Below are positions 41,011-52,133 of a DNA stretch of 64,000 bases, piece by piece. The position numbers and the translations under genes were made by a program. Location of the stretch: assembly GCA_004764695.1 (NCBI GenBank), contig SMSO01000034.1, forward strand, positions 699,501 to 763,500, given 5' to 3'. Source of the stretch: Schizochytrium sp. TIO01. Lineage: Eukaryota; Sar; Bigyra; Thraustochytrida; Thraustochytriidae. The notes below the pieces were generated by a model. It ran no database searches. It was not told the origin of the DNA and was given only the letters and a program-made list of their open reading frames with translations. Within the stretch, counting starts at the first letter, position 1; every line of letters starts with the position of its first letter.

Positions 41011-41457
41011 GTCAAGCTTATTGAATACATACGGATTAGTTGACGTATTCCAGGTGTATGAGCTTTTTGGTTTTATAGATTCCTTTTGTCCAAAACAACG
41101 TAGAGCAACTTGATAATTTGTTACTTTCCTTGTGATGTGTTGGATAGCAAGTTCTCAAATAGGTGCAGATTATTTTGTGGTGTCTTAGCCCTTTGCGTTT
41201 GTTCTGTATGTTCCTAGCAGGCCTTCAATCTCTTCAAGCTTCTAAAGGATAAGTAGCGACATATTAGTTCATTCTGTTATTGTATAGTACTCCTAGCACA
41301 ATTCGTAGGATTTTTGGTATCCGTTAGGTAGAAACAGATGTTTATATACCTTTGTTCGGTTTTCCGCGCAGACGACGCTCCTGTAAGTTCGCACCACACC
41401 TCTGTCCTCGTCCAATTCGACATTGTACTCACAGATTACTCTTAACGACATTATAAT

Positions 41458-41531
41458 TCACAGGTAGCTCAGTTGGTTAGAGCGTTTGGCTTATGACCAT
41501 AAGGTCCGGAGTTCGACCCTCCGCTGGAGCA
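41458..41531 (+). tRNA. tRNA-like gene, anticodon TAT (Ile) as drawn, defective acceptor stem
   Basis: The D arm (GCTC at 41467-41470 pairing GAGC), A-box TAGCTCAGTTGG, T arm (CGGAG-TTCGACC-CTCCG, 41507-41523), a B-box-like AGTTCGACCCT and a T6 run just downstream are all canonical for a Pol III tRNA gene. The anticodon arm pairs TTTGG with CCATA (one T-T mismatch) around CTTATGA, giving anticodon TAT. The 3' acceptor strand is CTGGAGC plus discriminator A, but the expected partner GCTCCAG is absent: the 5' bases are TCACAGG, with three mismatches and one wobble. It is either a tRNA pseudogene or a tRNA that needs 5' editing. Identity is uncertain. Confidence 0.55.
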
Positions 41532-41544
41532 TTCCATCCAATAC

Positions 41545-41550
41545 TTTTTT
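41545..41550 (+). terminator. Pol III-type T6 terminator
   Basis: Six T residues begin 14 bases after the discriminator base of the tRNA-like gene, and a second T6 follows within ten bases. This placement is typical for Pol III termination and argues that the tRNA-like sequence was at least once transcribed. Confidence 0.6.
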
Positions 41551-42024
41551 ATCTTTTTTAATTTTATTTTTTTTAATTTAATAATATTAAAACGAAGTCT
41601 TTCCTTTTTGACCACGGGTGCGGCTCTTCGGGTTTCATTCCGCACTCCCTACTTGTCGAAAGTACAGCAGACTGTCTACTGCCAAAGTAATCGTGTCGTG
41701 TCAGTAGAAGGTGGTAAGTATCCTTTGTGTACTCTCTCCCCAAATAGTATCAGCTCCTAACTAAAATTATACCTACGTACCTCTACTCTAGCTAGATAAA
41801 GAAACGATGAACGTTTATTTCGATTTTGTTCTCTTGAGTTGAGCGAAGTTGCTGCAATTCAGGTGTCGTAACAGCTGATGGTAGGAAAGCAATCAAGTCG
41901 TCCTCCTGCCAGCCTCGTTTTACTTCACAGGGTCTGAAAGAGGGAACAGATCTTGTCTTGCGTTTACTTTCTTTGCTTACAATAAAGAGTAGAAAGGAAC
42001 ACGGGAAGTAGTTGGTTACTCACT

Positions 42025-43234
42025 ATGGCCCATCCTTCAAACGATGTTTTGGAGCTCGCAGTGCCTTTCCAACCGCTCACTTATACCCAAACACAAGATA
42101 CAGCACAGCAGCCTCTCGACATTGTCCAGACCTGCAACGTGCACATTTATATAAGCGAAGCTTTGTCTCCGATATTATGTAATTCGCATAGCAAAGGAAG
42201 TGAAGCAACATCGGCAAAGCAAACTACTACTTTGGTGAATCAAACAACAAAACATGGAGCACGTTCAAAATTATTCAGACCAAAGTCTGCACTCCGAACG
42301 AACAAAGCTAGTTCAAACCATTCTCGCAACCGTGCTACGAAACTAAGTCGTACTAGCTTACAGCGCTCTCGGAGGTCGCGCAAAGCTCAAGACACAACGG
42401 AAGATGATGGTGAGGATGCAGATGGTGATCCTGAGAGTGATCAGTCATCAACTGACGAAGGTTTTCGTGACCATGCTGAAAATGCAGAGGACGAATCTCA
42501 AAGTAATAGTGTAAACTGTGAGTTTGACAGCAGCGAAGAAGAAGACGAGTCTAACAGTCTATCAACGCGAGACAGTATATCATCAGAGCGCGGGAAAGGC
42601 AAAGGTACTTCTTGTGCTACAGCAAGTCTTAATTCCATCGAACGTCAGATTTCTGACCCTATCCGCTTGATTCAGAAATACTTGAACTCTGTACGAGCTG
42701 GAACTCATTTGTACCAGAGTAATTCCCTACATTTTGACTTCATCCTAGCAACTATCTGGAATCGAGCTTGCTTTGCCAAAATGCTTCTGAGCAGATTTCA
42801 GCTCGCAGATCAAAACAAACTTATCGATTTCGGAGAGTATCTGCAGCTATTGCGACTTCTATGTGAAGATTTTGCAGTTGACTTCCTTCGTGTTTCTTGG
42901 ACCTTAGCAGGTACACAAAATGGTCTTGGGGAATTTCAAGGTGGGCACAGTAGGCACTTCTAGCACAATGCTTCCTTCCCGCCTACCTTTGGGCTTGCTT
43001 AACCACGTCACAGCTGCGTGGGTGAAACACGAAGCCTTGTGTGTGAGAATTAGCGAGAGTATATGCCCATTAGAACCGAGGCTTGATGCTCCCGTCTCTC
43101 AAAACGACGTTCTTCAAGCATTACATGAGTTGAATCACTGTCCTTCTCGAGTCATTCTTGAAGCTCAAAATTTTTCGGGTGGCACTGTTGCAAACTTCAT
43201 AACCCTTATTCTGCTTGCCCTCGAGTCCAAATAA
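42025..43234 (+). CDS. Unrecognised protein, probably two exons with a 40- or 43-nt intron
   Basis: The first frame (42025-42963) gives 312 residues and a second overlapping frame carries on from about 42950 to 43234. Removing 43 nt from GTACAC at 42911 to ...CAGTAG at 42953, or 40 nt ending at ...CACAG (42950), joins both frames without a stop and yields about 389 residues. A one-base indel or recoding is the alternative. Residues about 85-120 are strongly basic (RSRRSRK) and 122-180 strongly acidic and Ser-rich. From about 210 a compact, hydrophobic helical region spans the junction (QKYLNSVRAGTHLY, FDFILATIWNRACFAKMLL, LLRLLCEDFAVDFL, then LGLLNHVTAAW and LHELNHCPSRVIL). The continuity of the helical pattern supports joining. 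I do not recognise the domain. The basic/acidic N-terminus suggests a nuclear role, as inference. Confidence 0.6.
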
Positions 43235-44247
43235 TGAACGAACCTGGTACCAAGCACTGTACTGTAGTATGTATATTCCCAGACATTTTCAGTCAGCATG
43301 CACCTGTGCTTTGTTTGCATCTCCTTGCATAGTACTGTAGCATGAATAGCCTATGCCATTTCAATCAAAGAAAAATAGAAAGAAACATTATGCACTATGC
43401 TTTCTAAATATTGCCTAGGTGGTCCGTGCTCGTTGCTTACTTTGTATTCAAGCTTTCTGATCTAATTGACTTGCTTAAATTCAGAATTCTTACTTTCACG
43501 ATCAAAATATGGTGTTTGACAAGTAAATCTCCTTTTTGAACAATCGATTTTTAGTAGTCTGAGATAAGAATAGCGAATAATGAACTGATGTTGACTTAGG
43601 GTCGTGCTCTTGACACCGATTAAAAGAGCAGAATTCATTTGACTTAAACGGTATTAATGACTTGTCTACTTGTAGAATTTTGATTTTGCTTAGGAATATT
43701 CGCGCGATTGCTACGTTTAAATGTAAGTTCTGTCTCTGACCAGACAAAATATCTAAAGGAATTTCCGCTTACGGAACTGTAAAAGATGTTTTCTGTCTGT
43801 CTTTTTTAAAAAATAAAACTTATCCGATTCAGCAGAAGTCCCAATTGTTCTAATAGTCATAATAGTCATAGTAGTCATAGTCGTTCTAGTAGTTACAGTA
43901 GTCATAGTAGTCATATGACTACTGTAGTCACAGTAGTAGAAGCGGGCTGACTAATTACGAGTTTATCTATTACAGTCTGCCAACTGAGTTTTGCAAAAAG
44001 CAATTTTGCATATGGATACGCAAGGGGCTATTGCCACGTGCATGGGCTGTGCATGACCTTACCCGTAATTTCGTAAAAAGTTAGCTGCTAAGTCTTTTCT
44101 TGCAGGGAACTCTACTGGAGCAGCGAGTGCGGCAACAGCTGCCATCACAGCAAAAGGAGGAGAGGTCTAGCTTGCTAACTAACTCTTTTCTCTGAGTTCA
44201 CCATAGATCAAGCACACAAAATCACAATTTAAGCTACAGAGGGCAAC
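43235..44247. other. Intergenic, with minisatellite and a splice-acceptor-like string
   Basis: About 1 kb between two genes on the same strand. It contains the 9-bp minisatellite and palindrome (43852-43923). CTAAGTCTTTTCTTGCAG ends at 44105, a strong branch-point plus pyrimidine plus AG acceptor pattern 142 bases before the next ATG, so the downstream gene may have a 5'-UTR intron. An in-frame TAA just before that ATG rules out an extended coding exon directly upstream. Confidence 0.5.
43852..43923. repeat. 9-bp minisatellite ending in an 18-bp perfect palindrome
   Basis: Seven 9-bp units of the AGTAGTCAT type (43852-43914) run head to tail and are followed directly by an inverted unit ATGACTACT. 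This makes the perfect palindrome AGTAGTCATATGACTACT at 43906-43923. Non-coding, about 325 bases upstream of the HCCA-isomerase-like gene. Confidence 0.9.
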
Positions 44248-45771
44248 ATGGACCTGACCAATGACTTAAGTGGTCGTCTCAAGAGGTTGATCAAGGCGTA
44301 TCTCATTTGGTGGATAACTTCTCCTGGAACACTACGTTTTCTGCGCACTCTTGCCAGTCTCGTCGGCAAGGGCAATGAACTCATTACCTTTTATCATTGC
44401 ATGTCTGATCCCCATTCATTCGTTACCCTACAGGCTGTTGCTGTACTCTTACGGAAATACCATACTGCCGTCGTTGTGAGTATCGTTCCTGAGCAGGCTA
44501 ACATTGACTTAGTACCATATGCTACAACACGCGAGCAGCAGTTTGCAAGGCGGATTCATGATGCACAGATACTTATGAATGTCTACGCGGACCTTATGAC
44601 ATGCATTCCTAAATGGAACACCTATCCCAATGAAGCAACTATTTGTTTGGGTGAAAGGTGGGCAATCCAAAATCTAAACAATATTGTCCTAACTCCCGGT
44701 GCGGCTTCTCAAGAACTACTTGATAGGGCCATTCAAGTATCGTCCTTTGTACTCTCAAATGATAAAGCTTCTCTCGAGAAATTTTGCGAGATGGAGGGAG
44801 TCTCAGCAATTGTGGAGGAAGGTTTGGGTGACTACACCGTCTCTCGTAACTCCGATATATTTCGTTTCCATAGTGGCCATTTAGCTGGAATGCTGTACTA
44901 CAGTTTTGAATGGTTCTGGGGTATCGATCGATTACACCATCTTGAAGCGCTACTCCTATCAGAAGAGCGGCTTCGACGACGTTCTAGACGATCGCGATGT
45001 GATTCTCTAGTTGCAAGGGAGTCTCGGCGAGCCAGCGCCCCGGCTGCATTGGTTGGGCTTGACCTAAACTCGTCAATGACGACCTTTAGCAGGACTTGCA
45101 ATCTTCTCTATCGAGACAAACCTCGTGAAGTTGCACAATATTGTGCAGCGAAATCAAGCAAGCCAATAGACCTTCCGCCGATTGAGGTTTACTACTCATT
45201 TCGTTCGCCTTATTCACAGATCGTTATCCGCCCACTGCTTGAGATGGCAGACTTTTATGGAGTCAAAGTTCGTTTTAAGCCTGTACTGACAACAGGGATG
45301 TGTTATGCGAATGCCCCCCTACAGAAACAGCTGTACATTGCTCGAGATGCAAGGAGAGAGTCCTTACGCCTGGAGTGGCTATCATATGGATTTTTTAATT
45401 ATCCTAGTGTGGAGTCCGTTCACCATGCTTTTGCATTGTATATGGAAGCTCAAGCACAAGGTCGAGAACACGATTTTTTGATTGCTTGGTCAAAACATGT
45501 GTGGTCCAGGGCAGACGACCCTCACACGTATGAAGGTTTGAAAAATGTATGTCGCTCAACTGGCATCAGATGGGATCCGGCTATTCTGAAGAACAATCAG
45601 TGGAGAAGTCTTGCTGACCAAAACCTGCAAGGGTTACGAAATCACGGCTCATGGGGTGTCCCAATGCTCGTTTTTCTTGACACTGCTGTTTGGGGTCAAG
45701 ATAGACTTTTTTTGATTGAACAGCAAATTATTATCTCGCTCGCACAAAGGCAGAAGAACTCAAACTTGTGA
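44248..45771 (+). CDS. Tandem HCCA isomerase / DsbA-fold (GST kappa-like) protein
   Basis: A 507-residue protein with two copies of the 2-hydroxychromene-2-carboxylate isomerase/GST-kappa thioredoxin fold. Residues about 44-236: FYHCMSDPHSF (DPHS at the active-site position), VSIVPEQ, and at the end GHLAGMLYYSFEWFWGIDRLHHLEALL. Residues about 311-495: VYYSFRSPYSQIVI (SPYS, S320, the catalytic-type motif), RFKPVLTTG, a helical insert, then GSWGVPMLVF and VWGQDRLFLIE (the closing WG-x-DRL motif). The linker (240-310) is Arg/Ser-rich. Such doubled proteins occur in bacteria, where single domains isomerise chromene carboxylates in naphthalene breakdown or act as GST kappa. Substrate here is unknown; glutathione dependence is plausible. 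Intronless coding region; AATAAA at 45828-45833. Confidence 0.88.
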   Translation: MDLTNDLSGRLKRLIKAYLIWWITSPGTLRFLRTLASLVGKGNELITFYHCMSDPHSFVTLQAVAVLLRKYHTAVVVSIVPEQANIDLVPYATTREQQFARRIHDAQILMNVYADLMTCIPKWNTYPNEATICLGERWAIQNLNNIVLTPGAASQELLDRAIQVSSFVLSNDKASLEKFCEMEGVSAIVEEGLGDYTVSRNSDIFRFHSGHLAGMLYYSFEWFWGIDRLHHLEALLLSEERLRRRSRRSRCDSLVARESRRASAPAALVGLDLNSSMTTFSRTCNLLYRDKPREVAQYCAAKSSKPIDLPPIEVYYSFRSPYSQIVIRPLLEMADFYGVKVRFKPVLTTGMCYANAPLQKQLYIARDARRESLRLEWLSYGFFNYPSVESVHHAFALYMEAQAQGREHDFLIAWSKHVWSRADDPHTYEGLKNVCRSTGIRWDPAILKNNQWRSLADQNLQGLRNHGSWGVPMLVFLDTAVWGQDRLFLIEQQIIISLAQRQKNSNL

Positions 45772-48700
45772 TAAACTTTGTGAAGTGAAGTTGATGTGTG
45801 AGGTGCCGTTTCTTTTCAAAATTCAAAAATAAAACAATTCATTTCTTAGCTCCTTTAGTGTGTCTATTATCAAACTCCGTGCCTGCAATATTACCCCGTC
45901 ATCCCATCCTTCTCTTTGCCCTTATCCTGCAATTGCATAGCGTAATCACCGAAAACATTTAATCCATAACCCCATCAGTAAACATCACTTTTTGTAATAG
46001 TAAATAGAATTGGAAACCCTTTTGAAACTCCACCAGTTATCATATAGTCTTGCAGCTCTCTTAAAACAGTTGTTTATTCTTGAAAGCACTTGAATAAAAA
46101 TGTCCAAAATCGCCATAGTTTTAACACAATGTTTAACGCTAATTGGAATTTTACAAGTAAATAATAGAACTTGATGGGTGGCACAAGATATTGAATGCAA
46201 GATATTCATATATTGTTTTGATGTCTCCAGCACTTCTAACAAGGTCTGATGTTAGTAACATAATCGTAGCTGAGAACTAACAGTACTCTGTACTAAGATG
46301 TGAAATGTGATTTTATATTATTATTGTGTTCTCTTCCCGCGGCCAGACGTAGTTGGATTTCCAGTGCAACTCGACTTCTGAACGTTTTTTGAAAGATAAA
46401 TATTATAGTGCCTTCTTCAACATTCTAAAACATCTAAACATGGCACCTTCCATATGAATATCGAACGTCCTACATAATAAAGATAGAACGAAGGCCTGGG
46501 AACACTGAGTTGAAGAAATGGTGTTAAGTCCACCCCTAGTAAGATTGTTCTCTATGAAATGCAAAGTTCCACGACAACCAAAGCAAAAAGAGACCATCCT
46601 CACTGCTGATATTTCCAATTGAAAGAACGAGTGGGCGAGGCGTCACCATAGCTCTACGCATTCGATTGCAAGACCTCAAGGAGTTAAGACTTACATAGAA
46701 CAGAACCGGAGAACCAGACTTACATGGGTATGAATCAAAGTGTGCATACTCAATCAATAGAGTCAAATATGGTTGAGTCTCAGTTGATGGTTGAAAAGAT
46801 GAGCAATCTAACCTCTGCAACTATGTCTAGTACGGAGCAAAGGTGCATTCGTCTCCCAATTACAATACGAAGCAGTCTGCCTTGGAATCTCGAAGATCGC
46901 TACTCTTATAACCAAAATCCATGAAGCCTTCTCAAGCCTTCATCTTCATAGTTAATTTCTAGTTGATCAGATGCATCTTTCACCATTACTGATAGAGAGA
47001 CTAACCCGCATAACTGCTCGATATTCCAAATGACATTTGGATAAATATTGATCAGATTCAAGAATCAAGATAACAATTCTCCCAATGATAGTTTTAAAAT
47101 AAAGAAACGCATATACTTTTGTTCGCGAAAGTGTGTAAGCAACCAGATTCAACAGCAACATCTATTTACCTCCGCTTTCGAAAATCCAGAACAGGTTCAC
47201 CTTTAGAAAACGTGATGTCTAACAACTTATTACCAAGGTCGAACATGAATGAGGTCGCACTTGCTCTAAAGACAAGAACCCTCTATTAAATATTATTCAA
47301 GTTTCGGAAAATTCACAACGATGCTTATGATCGATTTGTGTGAAGCAAAGCCATGTACTAATTGCGTTATAATCATCCTGAGCGACAATTATACCACCTT
47401 CGTTATTGAAGCAAATAAAACTTGTTTAAGTTTTAGTCACAATACACCACCATACAGGACATACGTGCATGAAGCATTGAAAACACAAAAGACATCGCAT
47501 AAATTTGATTCTGTAGTATATTTCATTTTTGCAATTTTAAATGAAACACCTTATTCAGAAAGGTACCTTCTGAAAGTCGATTACATACAGCTTCCTTTAT
47601 GAAATATTGCGAATTTGCTTTAATCCTTTTTGTCAGCATCAGGAATAAAAAAGAGTATGTACATATACAAATTCAAGAAACAGAGCAAAAGAACAACAAT
47701 AGTTAAGAATAGATTTTCGGGGTTAGCCAAGTCCCTGAACACAAATCGGTCCCCAACAAATAGCTAGCCAGCTAGCTACCTCTTTGATTCAAATTTGCTT
47801 TTTCTATTAAACTATAAAAATGTTGGTCTTCGATTGAGGCTCCTCTTCTCTGTTGGAACGTAATTAATACCGCTACACGAGAACCATGGCAATCTTGACT
47901 AAACCTTTTGTTACATAGGAGCGCTATAGACAACGCTTATAGGGTCATTAGCGTTTGGTATATTTATTGTAGATGTATGGGTATCTCAATATGTCAACTT
48001 AGGATAGATAGTGATTTGAACTCAAGGTCAATTCCATGAGCTCAACGTTTTGTGTTTGTTATAGGGTCAATTAACCAAAGCAGGACATCAAGGCTTATTG
48101 ATGGTTGTCTAGACCAAAGCTTACGTTACGATAAGAGGCCAGATGTCTTTTAATTAGATAACTAAGTTTCATATGCATATCAAACTTCACGACTGATAAT
48201 CATAGTATTTAGGTGCTCCAGTAGCAATCCTCAACTTGATCCATAGCTCAAAGATAAAGTTCAAAGAGCTTTTTTGATTTCTTTATTTATTCAAAGACGG
48301 TTCTGTATAATACAAACATAAAGTAGTAGGATAGGACAGTACTCACGGCAGAGGACTGGCAGCAGTAAGCATTATAGAAAGGACTTATTAAAATTAGAAT
48401 AAATTCGTACCACTGAGGATATATATACTCAGTCTCCCCATGAAGTTTTATTGTATAATTTTCCCCAAATATCATTAAAGTTTGAGAGATATTAATCAAC
48501 AAAAAGATAAAATGAATATATATAATACAAAATAATATAGAATATATAAAATTGAAAATTTTAAAACAATTAAATTTAAATTTTAAACTTATTTAATATA
48601 TTTAATATATTTTGTATATTTTGTATATTATTTGTTATATTCTGTCTTAAATCATATTAAATAACTCAGAAAATTAATGGAATAAAATATCCAGCCCAGA

Positions 48701-51700
48701 ATAATTAAAGGCAATTTAGATGACTCCATGCGATGCAAAAGAAAAAAGAAGCATATCACAGGTGGGAATCTACTTACTCTTAGTTTTTGCTTGTTTTTTT
48801 TTTTAAATCAACTTATTACTACCCCTTCATATTATATGTATATTATATTGTATATAAATAATGTAGCAACTTTGGTATATCTATTTCTATAATCGATTGG
48901 CCTATAGCTTTTTTCTTTTCTCCTTTTTCTATCAAGGTTTCTATTCTACAGATATGTTGGTTGATATATATATGTATGATAAAGATAGTCCATATTGTGG
49001 TTCTGCCTGAATCAGAATTGTATCGAGGATCATGAGTTTCGTTCGAGCTTACTTATTTATTTAATAATGTTTGTTACATTATGTATGTATATGGTTTACG
49101 GCTACAATCTTCGGCTTTACGAATTCGTAGATCTCTTAAACGTATGTATAGCTAGCTAGCTTGGTAACTACACTCGAACGTGATGTTTTGAAATAGAAAA
49201 ATAAATTACCGTGTAGAGTAAATAAACTTTAGAACGGCAAGAATGGATCTCAGTAAATATTCAAATCGAAACTAGTCACGTGAATTATTTAAAAGTAAAG
49301 TAGGTAAGCTGTACGTATCAGATCTTAGCTAGTGAGCTGGCAAGATAGAAAAGTTGAAACAAACAACAGATTTTCAGTTTGCGCTTCTCAGAAATAAATA
49401 TAAGGTTCGATGTACTTAATTTAATGGTTTTACGAAACATTAAATAAAAATACCAAACACCAGTAATTACAAAAAATGCTTGGGAAAATAATTGTTGATT
49501 TAGAGAAGGTGCCAACTCAAGCACTTGATTAGAGAGTATAATATAATTTCATAGAGTATGTTTGCTTCTGTGAATGAATGTCCTTTGGAAAACAGTAAAC
49601 ATACTACATTACTTTGGAATTCCGGTAGAATGATCATATAAATCAAGGTCTATACTATAAATATAAACTAAACACAATAGAGTCAACCCCCTTGCCTCTC
49701 CCTAAAAATACAAAAACGAAATACAAAACAATAAAATTTTGAATATCTAACTCATACATTTCATTTTGCTTTCTTATTTTCATGCATATTCTTATTGCAC
49801 ATCACCTTCCAAGTTCATATGAATAAGGTTTGCCAGGTAGGTAATTTAATGATTTTTTATTCTTTAATGTCACGAAACAAGCTATTGTTTTAGCATGAGT
49901 GTGAGCTGTTGCTGACGTACAAAATAAAACAAATGTATAATATCGAACTTATTGTAATAAAGCCACTTGTATAAGTATAATGAATCAGTCGTTCTTCTCT
50001 CAATACCATCCTTTATGCATTCGCCCTTGGCTTCTACTCACAAATGATGCTAATATTATTCTCAACTGACCAGGAGTACTACATGAAGCAGAACTTACTA
50101 AAATAAAATATCTAAGGAGGGTGCTAAAGTAGGTAGCACAACAAGAGTCCTTCTGGCATTGCTTTAGGATGGGGTAAAATGTCAAATGCTTGGGTAATCT
50201 GAATGATGGTTTGCTGAGGTTTTCAATCGAAGGGTTTGGATAAAATATTTCAATTTAAAGAAGCTGAAGAAGCTAGAGAAGCTGCTAATGAAGTTCTAAA
50301 GTATTAGAAATCATACAGGCAGTACATATAGTACATACAATAATGACATAGATGCTGAGTTTTTCTATAAATAGATTACAAGCGAAGTTAAGTATCCCCA
50401 TTGCTTATTAATGTGGCTTGGAAGGCATTAAATTGTGAAACCTCATAGATTTGTTGACCTTAGAATCAATTTTTCACTTAGACTATCTAATATTCCTGTT
50501 CACAAGTTATGATAGGCTTTAAGCAGCCTCGCATTGGTGAGAAGAGTGAGGGATTGCATTTCTTTCCATGTAGATATGCAGCTAATAGCTATGGTTTGGG
50601 CGATTGACTGGGTACTATCCAATGTCAATCTAGAATTGAACTCCTATACTCTGCCGTGCATGCAACCCCAGCTTCATAGCCTTTCTCCTCAATATGCCGC
50701 AGAATTTAAAACCCTGCAATAAAGAACAAGTTTGCGTCGTAGAACAAGAGCAAGACCAAGAAAGAATACAGCGAATCTGAGATACTAAAACATAAACACT
50801 TCATTGGTGGGCGGTCTCGAGATCTTCGCAACCAAGAAAGGTTTCAATCGAGTTCAAAATTTAATCATAGAATGAGTACTTCTATGTATGATGGGCGATA
50901 TGCTGAAGAAGATCAAGCAAAACTTACTGACACAGTGAGTTTGTCACCGCTGAAACTGCTCAGAACCACCACCATGCCCAGCATAATGCTTAGCAAAAAA
51001 CGCAAATCAAAAGTCAAGGTTTGGGTGTGCATCAAATAATAGGGATCTGAGACCACATTACATGAATATGAGTGCTTGTAGCTCACCATACTCTGTGCAT
51101 AAGCGAAGTGGAGCAAAGTTCAAACTTTGCAGTTAATGGGATCGAACGATATCTCTTTCCATATGCTAATCACACTTCCATACTTTTTGTTTTTTTACGC
51201 CTTGTTAGTTCATCCCGCAGGTATTGAGCTATTCTCAGAGAAAGCCATCACCTGTCAACTAGAAAATTTTAAAATTAAAAAACTAGAGTCATATCGATTT
51301 GCACATAAATGATTTGCTTTTCTTGGTTTTAAGGGTTCTCTGGAAAATTGGTTTAATCGCTTCTGTTGCATCCCCATCCCAAGTTTCCACCCAATCGATT
51401 AATTTGTCCTGAGCAAACTGGAGTGCTCTGTATTAGACACTCGCGTTGTTACTAGTTTTGGACATTTGCACTCACAAAAGCCAGAGGCTGCTATTATCGA
51501 TCATGTGCATTATCAATACTCAACTGAAGCATTTTGCTAGTGTTTTGTCTCGTGAGACTACATTAAGAAATTGCTTGCAATATAGTTGTGATATGGTAGG
51601 CAGGTACCTCCCTACTTACCTGCTAAAGATGCAAGTCACCCAAGAATACCTACTCAATATTTAAATTAATAATATCTTCTTCCGTGCCTAAATTTTTCAA

Positions 51701-52133
51701 TTTTCTCTCTTTAAAAAAATATTTAAGGAAGATAATGAACCCTAAGAACTGTGCTTTGGAACGCAATCATTTGCTAAGTCATTTGCTCCACCAGAAAGCG
51801 CGTGCACGAGGGCCCTACCCATATCAGACATAACTAGGACAGTATCTGGTACGTACTTACTCTTCAAGTGCCACTCTGTCTAGGCTGGAAATGGACATTG
51901 GTCTTGCCGGTGAGTATTTTGCTTCCATGCATTCATCCATATTTCGTACTGACCCAGCTTCCTTCTTTCTGTCTTTTCATTAGCCAGACCTAGAGAAGTA
52001 AGAGAAGTAAATCGTTGCAACGTCTGCAAAGGCGTCACCAAATTTGCAATCGTCTTGTTGGATTCGAAACACCAAAAAGAACCAAGGAAGAATCAAGTCT
52101 TTTTGACTGTGCTGATAGAGAGAGTAGTGATCG
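45772..52133. other. Long AT-rich desert, no convincing gene
   Basis: About 6.4 kb of low-GC DNA with many short frames and no recognisable domain. 48500-48660 is extremely AT-rich, built from TTTAATATATT-type strings. GCTAGCTAG strings occur near 47760 and 49150. Stretches around 46400-46900, 47300-47600 and 50800-51120 have semi-open frames that may be decayed coding or retroelement DNA, but I cannot assign any. The last 100-150 bases should hold the tetraspanin-like gene's leader. Confidence 0.5.
48500..48660. other. Extreme AT-rich island
   Basis: Nearly all bases are A or T, with repeated TTTAATATATTTT and TATATT strings and few G or C. It could be an easily melted origin- or scaffold-attachment-type element, or simply degenerate sequence. 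No direct evidence for function. Confidence 0.4.

Larger units (their letters stand above)
41011..42024. other. Divergent intergenic region containing a tRNA-like gene
   Basis: About 1 kb between two divergent protein genes. The tRNA-like sequence occupies 41458-41531 with a T-run after it. Apart from ordinary AT-rich DNA, I see no other element; promoters of both flanking genes should lie here. Confidence 0.6.

Noticed and set aside
41458-41531. Permuted tRNA gene, as known in some red algae
   Set aside because: D, anticodon and T arms are in normal order and no GCTCCAG strand follows the 3' end.
50534-51664. Semi-open plus-strand stretches possibly from a retroelement
   Set aside because: Frames break often and no motif of gag, protease, integrase or RT could be identified.
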